Source: Fennellomyces sp. T-0311
Taxonomy: Eukaryota > Mucoromycota > Mucoromycetes > Mucorales > Lichtheimiaceae
Reading direction: 5' to 3'
NCBI GenBank assembly: GCA_025266875.1
Contig: JALLLT010000009.1
Coordinates: 806,001 to 870,000, forward strand
DNA: 64,000 nucleotides
Shown: piece after piece, positions 57,724-64,000 of the stretch
Numbering within the stretch: position 1 is the stretch's first letter
Layout of the letters: each line of letters begins with the position of its first letter
The notes under the pieces: generated by a model
Told to the model about the DNA's origin: nothing
Database searches by the model: none
The model's input: the letters and a program-made list of their open reading frames with translations, nothing else
Translations under genes and position numbers: made by a program

Positions 57724-60234
57724 AATGTAATCATTTAGTAACCCTGCACACACCCGTAGCGATTGCTGTTTTGGGATGTTCGAATGTTAATTCTTGTAAA
57801 GTATCGATGTATGACGACGTTGAGCGCGTGGTAAAATGTACGACATACTGAATTTGCTAAAATCTGGATCGACGAATTGTAGTTTTGTCTAGAAAAGAAC
57901 TAGATTCGCTAAAATGTCTTTTTTTTAATCACAGTACGTTGTAGCGATAATACATCCGCTATTGCTCTTACGTATAAAAAAGTACAATGGCATGTTATTT
58001 TTGGATCCGCTGTATAGCTTTTGCAAAGCCTCCAATTTGAAAACATTTTTAACCGCCCTGCATGCCTTTACATACAGCCATTCCATATGTAGCCAGTCAC
58101 CTGCGTTTCTATATGGAGATATTAGTGGATAAAGACAGGCTTGCTGTATGTTGTGTCGCGGAAGATCTATAGATACAGGGCAAATGCACTTTTTTGTGCT
58201 GATCTATGCTTAATCACGGCAGGTAGTTACAGTCTCTCATTACGTACAGATTGTCACGCGCAATGTAAACATTAGGGATCACGTACAAAGCCCAGAATAG
58301 CCTAAGAGGCATCAATTATTAAAATATGCTGCTTGTCAAAGTGCATAGCCTATTATTATGGCTACGCGACGCGACGCAAAGCAGAGGGTATAGGCTGATA
58401 AATTTTTGTATATAAAACATACTATAAGCATACGTATTGCGAGTGGATGCTTGTTAGAGCAAATCCACTCGCTGTTCCGTAATACGCATCACTATAACTC
58501 TGATGACTTGTGTGGCTTCAAATAGCCTCATAATTAAATGCTAAAAATAATTGCATTGCTGCCGCTTTCCCTCCTTCCATCGCTTTACTAGAAAATGGAC
58601 CTGCATACGAACCGAGAAAATGTAAAGTTTCGTAGCCATTTATATATATTTATAGTTATAACGCACCATCTTAACGATAAGAAACTCTCTATTGGCGCAT
58701 ACAAATACTTCACATCGTCAAACGTTGTTTCTTGGCATCAGTATCTATATTAATAAGATTTCCGTTGTAACAGACAAATGTCAGTAAAGGATAGATCTAT
58801 CTGATCTACACAACCTTATGTGTATATTGTTTTTCCTCTTTCTGTGAAAGATGCAAGTACGCCTCACCCGCGACAATACAGATGACGGTGCATATGGAAT
58901 TAGTTCTGAAGGTCAAAATAGCCAATTCCCAGTCTGCCTTTTGGCCGATGTACGGTCATCCTGCAGTATCCATAAAATACAACTGGCATCAGGGAATTTA
59001 GTATATGAGTAATAATAATTCTTACCACTGAATGTCGTTCCATGTGACCTACAATGTCAAGCTCACTCAGTGCGTATTGCATGTAGATTTCACATTGTTC
59101 CACATTATGCAAAGCTATTCAGTATCTTTGGTTTCGCATGTATCATGCTATTATGTAAAAAACATTTTTCTTACGTCCATGACCTTACGGTCTTTCGCTG
59201 AACTCCTCTAATATAACATTGGACCTGAATCTTTAATTTTAATAGAAGCTCTAGGGGTATTCTCCTTCATTACACCAGCCAAGCGAGTGCTTTGTCTACG
59301 GCAAGAGCAACATGACGGTATGCGTGAGGATGGTTCTTCTACCACGATGATCATGTCGTTGGCTGCCATTGTAATATTCCTGGTAGACTACCGGAAGCTG
59401 TTTAGATTTAGAGTGTTTGGGGGATGATCTATCTCTCTTGTTCAGGTAAGAAGCCTTCAATTGACTTGCCTATTGTAGCTCTTGACCTTTTTTCTTATTG
59501 ATAGTCAAAAGCAAGCAACGGCACTGCAATTGCATATGTCATACGGCGTGCCTCTCCTTAATATGCTGCCATCGATCCTCATACAGATACCCCTGTCTTT
59601 CCGAAGGTGCAAAGTTCCTAAAAGTTGTAAAAGAGGACTTGTTATTTTTTGGAGAGCGAACCAGTGACGTCAAGTAGAATATAGTTTGCATGTTGTTAGT
59701 AAATAAAAATGCGGGTATGTCGAATGAAGGTGATAGTGTCAACCAAACGACGCTCTCTCCATACGTAGTAGCTGGTTTTAGCGAATAGCTATGCATTTGC
59801 CGTTTCTGGGTATGATCGGCAATGGCTGGCTGCCTATAATAGGCCTTATTCGAAGCGGGCTTGACTCACAGAGCGAAGATGAGAAGGCATTGACAAAGGC
59901 GCCTTGGGCAACAACAGGTGCCACACCAGGCTCTCAGGAGCACAAACAAGAATAAGGCCATTGCCGATTTAGGAAAAAGCGGAATCCAATCGTTTGGGAT
60001 AAACGTGCGGCGCTTGGATTCGTGGGGTCCAAAGCACATTTGACATGCAGCGAAACCAAGAGTTCATATGGGATTTTCTGTATTCAAACAAAGGCATAAC
60101 CTAGTATTAAGAAGAGGGGGCTTTCAGTGCTATAAGTTGAGTTTGGGGGAAATGTTTGAGACAAAAGGGTAAAGAGGGGTTTTTGCAGGTCTTTTTTTTT
60201 GTATATTAGCCGTTGATGGGGGGTGTGAAATAAT
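57724..60234. other. Gene-poor interval
   Basis: No supportable gene in 2.5 kb. One feature stands out: ATCGGCAATGGC at 59815-59826 and its complement at 59957-59968, with a nested AATAGGCCTTATT/AATAAGGCC match. Together they give a 154-bp stretch able to fold on itself. Confidence 0.5.
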
Positions 60235-61871
60235 TTACTGCAACTGTTGGTCCTCAAGAACACCAGCCTCGTCATCCTCATCCTCAATGTAATCATCCTC
60301 AAGCAACTCCTCGTCGTCCTCGGCGGTGGCTTCCTGGTACTGCTGGTACTCGGAGACCAAATCGTTCATGTTGGACTCGGCTTCGGTGAACTCCATCTCG
60401 TCCATACCCTCACCGGTGTACCAATGCAAGAAAGCCTTGCGACGGAACATGGCGGTGAACTGCTCGTTGACGCGCTTGAACAGCTCCTGGATGGCGGTGC
60501 TGTTGCCGATGAAAGTGCCACTCATCTTCAGACCGACGGGGGGAATGTCGCAGAGCGAGGTCTTGACAGAGTTGGGGATCCATTCGACAAAGTAGGACGA
60601 GTTCTTTTGCTGGACAGCCAACATCTGGTTCTCGACTTCCTTAGTGGACAAGCGACCGCGGAAGATGGTGGCGACGGTCAGGTAGCGGCCGTGGCGGGGA
60701 TCCGAGGCGGCCATCATGTTACGGGCATCGAACATCTGGGCGGTCAATTCGGGGACGCTGAGGTTGCGGTACTGTTGTGAGTTGAAGGCGGTCAAGGGGG
60801 CAAAGCCGACCATGAAGAAGTGGAGACGAGGGAAGGGCACTGTGTGGATGGATGTTTGTTAGCCTTCAGGGAAAACAATCACAAAACAACAACAAACGTA
60901 CCCATGTTGACAAAGAGCTTGCGAAGATCAGAGTTCAGCTGGCCGGGGAAACGCAGCGAGGTGGAGACGCCGGACATGACGGCCGAGACGAGCTGGTTGA
61001 GCTCACCGTAGCCGGGGTTGGAGAGCTTCAAGGTGCGGAAGCAGATGTCGTAAAGAGCCTCGTTATCGATACAGAAGGTGGCATCACAGTTTTCAACGAG
61101 CTGATGCACCGACAGGACGGCGTTGTAGGGCTCGACAACGGTGTCGGAGACCTTGGGCGAGGGAACGACCGAGTATGTGCACAACATACGATCGGGGTAC
61201 TCTTCACGGATCTTTGACAAGAGCAACGAACCCATACCAGAGCCAGTGCCACCACCCAGCGAGTGGGCCAGCTGGAAGCCCTGCAAGCAGTCGGTGTGTT
61301 CAGCCTCCTTGCGGACAATGTCCAAAACGGACTCGACGAGTTCGGCGCCCTCAGTGTAGTAGCCCTTGGCCCACGAGTTACCGGCGCCAGACTGGGCAGA
61401 GACGAAGTTGTCGGGACGGAAGAGCTTGCCGTAACCGCTACCACGGATGGCGTCCATCGTGGCGGGCTCGAGATCGACCAACACAGCTCTACACAACCGT
61501 GTGTGTTGGTGACAATCCCCACTTTTTTTTACTCCTTATTTCGAACTCCTTTTCTTTACCTGGGCACATATTTGCCAGATGAACCTTCGTTGTAGTAGAC
61601 GTTGATGCGCTCGAGCTGGAGATCGTTGTCTCCGGCGTATGTACCGGTGGTATCGATACCGTGTTCTTGCGAGATGGTTTCCCAAAACTTTTGACCAATC
61701 TATGGAGGCAGCGTGTCAGTGCATTCAACTCGGCTTTTTACCCTGACGACTGGGGCTCTTACTTGGTTACCGCACTGGCCTAGACAAGTGGAGCGGGTTA
61801 GCTTATCGACAGCACAGCAAAGACCATCCGGTCATCATCTTACCAGCTTGGATGTGGATGATTTCTCTCAT
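60235..61871 (-). CDS. TUB2: Beta-tubulin with Tyr167 and Ala198
   Basis: Five exons, complement(61844..61871, 61763..61779, 61560..61699, 60902..61488, 60235..60839), give 458 aa. The start [21 protein letters not shown], the GTP-binding [10 protein letters not shown] (140-149) and the [13 protein letters not shown] region are canonical. The tail after [13 protein letters not shown] runs on for about 20 residues ([19 protein letters not shown]), longer than in most fungal beta-tubulins. Residue 167 is Tyr (codon 61173-61175; usually Phe) and residue 198 is Ala (codon 61080-61082; usually Glu), while Phe200 is kept. Both substitutions are known from benzimidazole-resistant tubulins. Exon 2 is only 17 nt. 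The protein pairs with alpha-tubulin in microtubules. Confidence 0.97.
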
Positions 61872-62226
61872 GATTGATTGTGGGTCTCTAAAAAGATGGA
61901 AAGGGAAGGAAAATGGGTTGATGGACGAACGAAGAACGCGGGTTGAAAAAGCAAAAAAAAAAAAAAGAAACTTACTCGACAGATGTGGAGTGATGAAGAA
62001 GGGGCGAAAAAGGAGCGTTCGGCGTGTCCGTTGACAAACCGTGTCGGGCTCTACCTCGTGTGCACGAACCGAATCAGGGAATGGGCTTCTCTCCGACGCT
62101 ACTGCTTTTGTGCAAGTGCCTGCAGTCCCACTTTTTTTATTTTCGTCGCGTGCGATGCTTAAACACGCTACAACATTCGGTTTACTGCCTTAAAAAGAAG
62201 AATCGGGTGCGGTTCCACAAACAACT
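61872..62226. other. Spacer between beta-tubulin and the kinetochore gene
   Basis: About 355 bp without a gene. It holds the beta-tubulin promoter and 5' UTR (purine-rich AAAAAAAAAAAAAGAAAC stretch near 61955) and the 3' UTR of the next gene, both on the minus strand. Confidence 0.5.
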
Positions 62227-64000
62227 TTATTCATCCTCGTCCATCACAGTCTGCTGCCGTCGCTCTATCAGAGACGTCATGCAGTCATACAGCAGCTGGT
62301 GGAGTCCGTGGAACCCGCCCTCCTTGAGGCGCTCCAGCAATTGCACGCGGTAGTCCATGTACGATATCGATATGCCGCCGCGCTGCATGGCCCAATTAGC
62401 AAATGCATGTTTGTTGCCATGGATCGGATTATTTACCTCGCTAAGCGACTTTAACAGTTGCACGGTTATCGGGCCATCGTGACGCACTAGCACGTTGGCG
62501 TTGTCTTCCTTTTCCTGTAATGCACATGTCAAATTAAAATTTTACCACACTGTCAAAACAGAATTAAAACTCACGCTCATCAACTGTTCCGAAAAACCCG
62601 CCAGACAGCCAGAGTGCGTGAGTGATAGCGCCATGTTCGCAGACTCTCCTCGGGATTCGCATAGTCCGTGGTACACATTGGTGATTTCCCTAAATAAAAA
62701 ACAAACGTGAGATCGCGCAGCCTGAAAAAAAAACATCCAAGTCTATTTCTGTACGTTGTCAGGGAGAATGGCAACTTTTCGGGCACGGGCTCGCCCAGCG
62801 CCTGGTTACGCCATACTGCGCTGCAAATGTCCATTACGTAGGTATTAAAGTCGTCCAGGTAATCCGATGTGTGTCGCGTCACCCAATCGCCCGTCTTTCG
62901 ATCATTCTCCTCAAACGCCCGCTTGTACTGATAAATGATGCCGCAAATTCTTGACATGGCCATGCCCGACGTCGAAAAGAAGCTGCGGTAGATCAGCGAC
63001 GCGCCAGGGATAATGATCTCGGGGATGTCGTGCCGGATCGAGATACCAGATGCAAACTCAAAGAATGATAAGGCTGCGTGTTGCAGTAGCGGATGATCGT
63101 CTTCCTGAGTCAACCCGATGACGCTGATGCGGTCAACGTGGTTGATAAAATGTTGCATCGTTTGAAAGTAGTCAACATTGCAGTCCAATCCTTGAAAGAG
63201 CCATATTCTAATATGTTATCAGTAAAAAAAAAAAGAAAGAGTAAAATGCAGGGGCTGCTTACAGGTTATCCACCTCGATATCAACTTCAGCGTCCCGCCG
63301 CTCCGTGTGTCGTTTCCAGTCCAATAACGCCCAGTTCTTGAACCATTCCGTGTAGCACAATATGAGTCTGGCCTGTCATTGTATCTTTTTAGACATATTA
63401 GGACACACTATCGAGATCTTACCTTCCATTCGACGTCGGAGTAAGAGTATATCCGATAGAGCGGCTTCAGGAACGCATCATTGATCTCTAATGCAAATCG
63501 TCAGTGCAACGGATAATAGAGACAAGCTGCTCCTTACCTGCGTAAGACGCAGGTTTGATGAACGTGATCAATTCAAATATTTCATCCTTATTCTCCCATC
63601 CGTCCCACGTTTTGAGATATTCTCTCAGGAATTTTTCGATCAGCGGGAGATGCGCCTAAGTTGGGTTATTATATAGCTTTCGAGGCTAGCAGTGCGCAAT
63701 ACCTTTGTAATATGTGCCATCTTGATACACTTTTGGAGCATTTCTTTGAACATCTGTCTCATTTTTGGAGACCCATTGCGCCGTCGAAGTAGCGAGTTTA
63801 GAACTTGCTCCATCCAGGAAGATATACGAGCAATTGTCGTCTCTGGTGATATCTTTAGTTTTCGTCCCTTTCTCTTCAAAGGCATTGATTCACTTACCAT
63901 CTGGATCACATGCAATCATAAACTGCAATAGGCGATTGTCTAGGACGGCAGCCATCTGATCAGGAAGCTGCAAATTGTCCAACGACTGGGCCAACTCGGT
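62227..64000 (-). CDS. Probable Mis6/CENP-I family inner kinetochore protein, C-terminal part
   Basis: Eight exons, complement(63898..>64000, 63703..63842, 63538..63655, 63423..63487, 63263..63372, 62755..63207, 62575..62689, 62227..62514), give 464 residues. The N-terminal part lies beyond the right edge. The protein is all helical, with LPDQMAAVLDNRLLQFMIACD at the left of the visible part, then ASLIYRSFFSTSGMAMSRICGIIYQYKRAFE and, near the end, MDYRVQLLERLKEGGFHGLHQLLYD. These patterns fit the Mis6/CENP-I family as I remember it. CENP-I belongs to the constitutive centromere-associated network at the inner kinetochore. The frame is unbroken over seven splices, so it is certainly a gene. 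The family name is tentative; another HEAT-like helical family is the alternative. Confidence 0.6.

Noticed and set aside
60247..60780. 177-aa plus-strand ORF across beta-tubulin
   Set aside because: It is a shadow of the tubulin exon in the opposite strand, with the low-complexity look typical of such shadows.
63640..63915. 91-aa continuous ORF in the kinetochore gene
   Set aside because: Only its middle is an exon (63703-63842); both ends are intron sequence, shown by GTAAGT and GTATTG donors and the kept frame of the spliced protein.

Overview
The window looks like nuclear chromosomal DNA of a filamentous fungus, most likely Mucoromycota (Mucorales-like). The evidence is many short introns of about 45-80 nt with GTAAGT/TAG borders, compact genes, frequent divergent and convergent pairs, and full-length fungal housekeeping genes (Rab GDI, MED1, HPM1, NOT1, ARG4, beta-tubulin). 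The phylum is inferred from the whole picture, not from a marker search. Exon joins were worked out by hand from splice signals, reading frame and protein family conservation.

Layout. 1-2256: the 3' end of a UBP12/USP15-type deubiquitinase (+) and Rab GDP-dissociation inhibitor (-). 2257-4921: gene-poor. 4922-16639: a transposon-rich block with two CACTA-like DNA transposons lying head to tail (4922-10422 and 11266-16639). Each has 12-bp terminal inverted repeats starting CAC, a 3-bp target duplication, a seven-exon transposase on the plus strand and a divergent small companion gene on the minus strand. The second transposase is split by a 306-bp solo LTR with its own 5-bp duplication. 17661-18314: a third, non-autonomous TIR element. 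18366-19680 and 31003-32315: two nearly identical 1.3-kb sequences in inverted orientation. They bracket MED1 (-), an SH3/RhoGEF intersectin-like gene (+), the histidine methyltransferase HPM1 (+) and a Zn2Cys6 transcription factor (+). 32488-46052: dienelactone hydrolase (-), an Atg20/Snx41-type sorting nexin (-), a kinesin (-), a DUF1295 membrane protein (-), a PHO13-type phosphatase (+), argininosuccinate lyase (+), a small secreted cysteine protein (+) and an unknown serine-rich protein (-). 47369-54809: NOT1, the CCR4-NOT scaffold (+). 55350-57700: two single-pass membrane proteins facing each other, and unclear ORFs. 57724-60234: gene-poor. 60235-61871: beta-tubulin (-). 62227-64000: C-terminal part of a probable Mis6/CENP-I kinetochore protein (-), running off the right edge.

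The housekeeping genes are functionally unrelated to each other, so there is no operon-like logic. The most unusual content is the pair of two-gene transposons with a conserved companion-protein signature (TGI-x4-CE-x2-WAS-x7-WNN), a Rad18-like zinc finger on the transposase and family-specific subterminal repeats. Next are the inverted 1.3-kb repeats, and a beta-tubulin that carries Tyr167 and Ala198, two residues known from benzimidazole-resistant tubulins.
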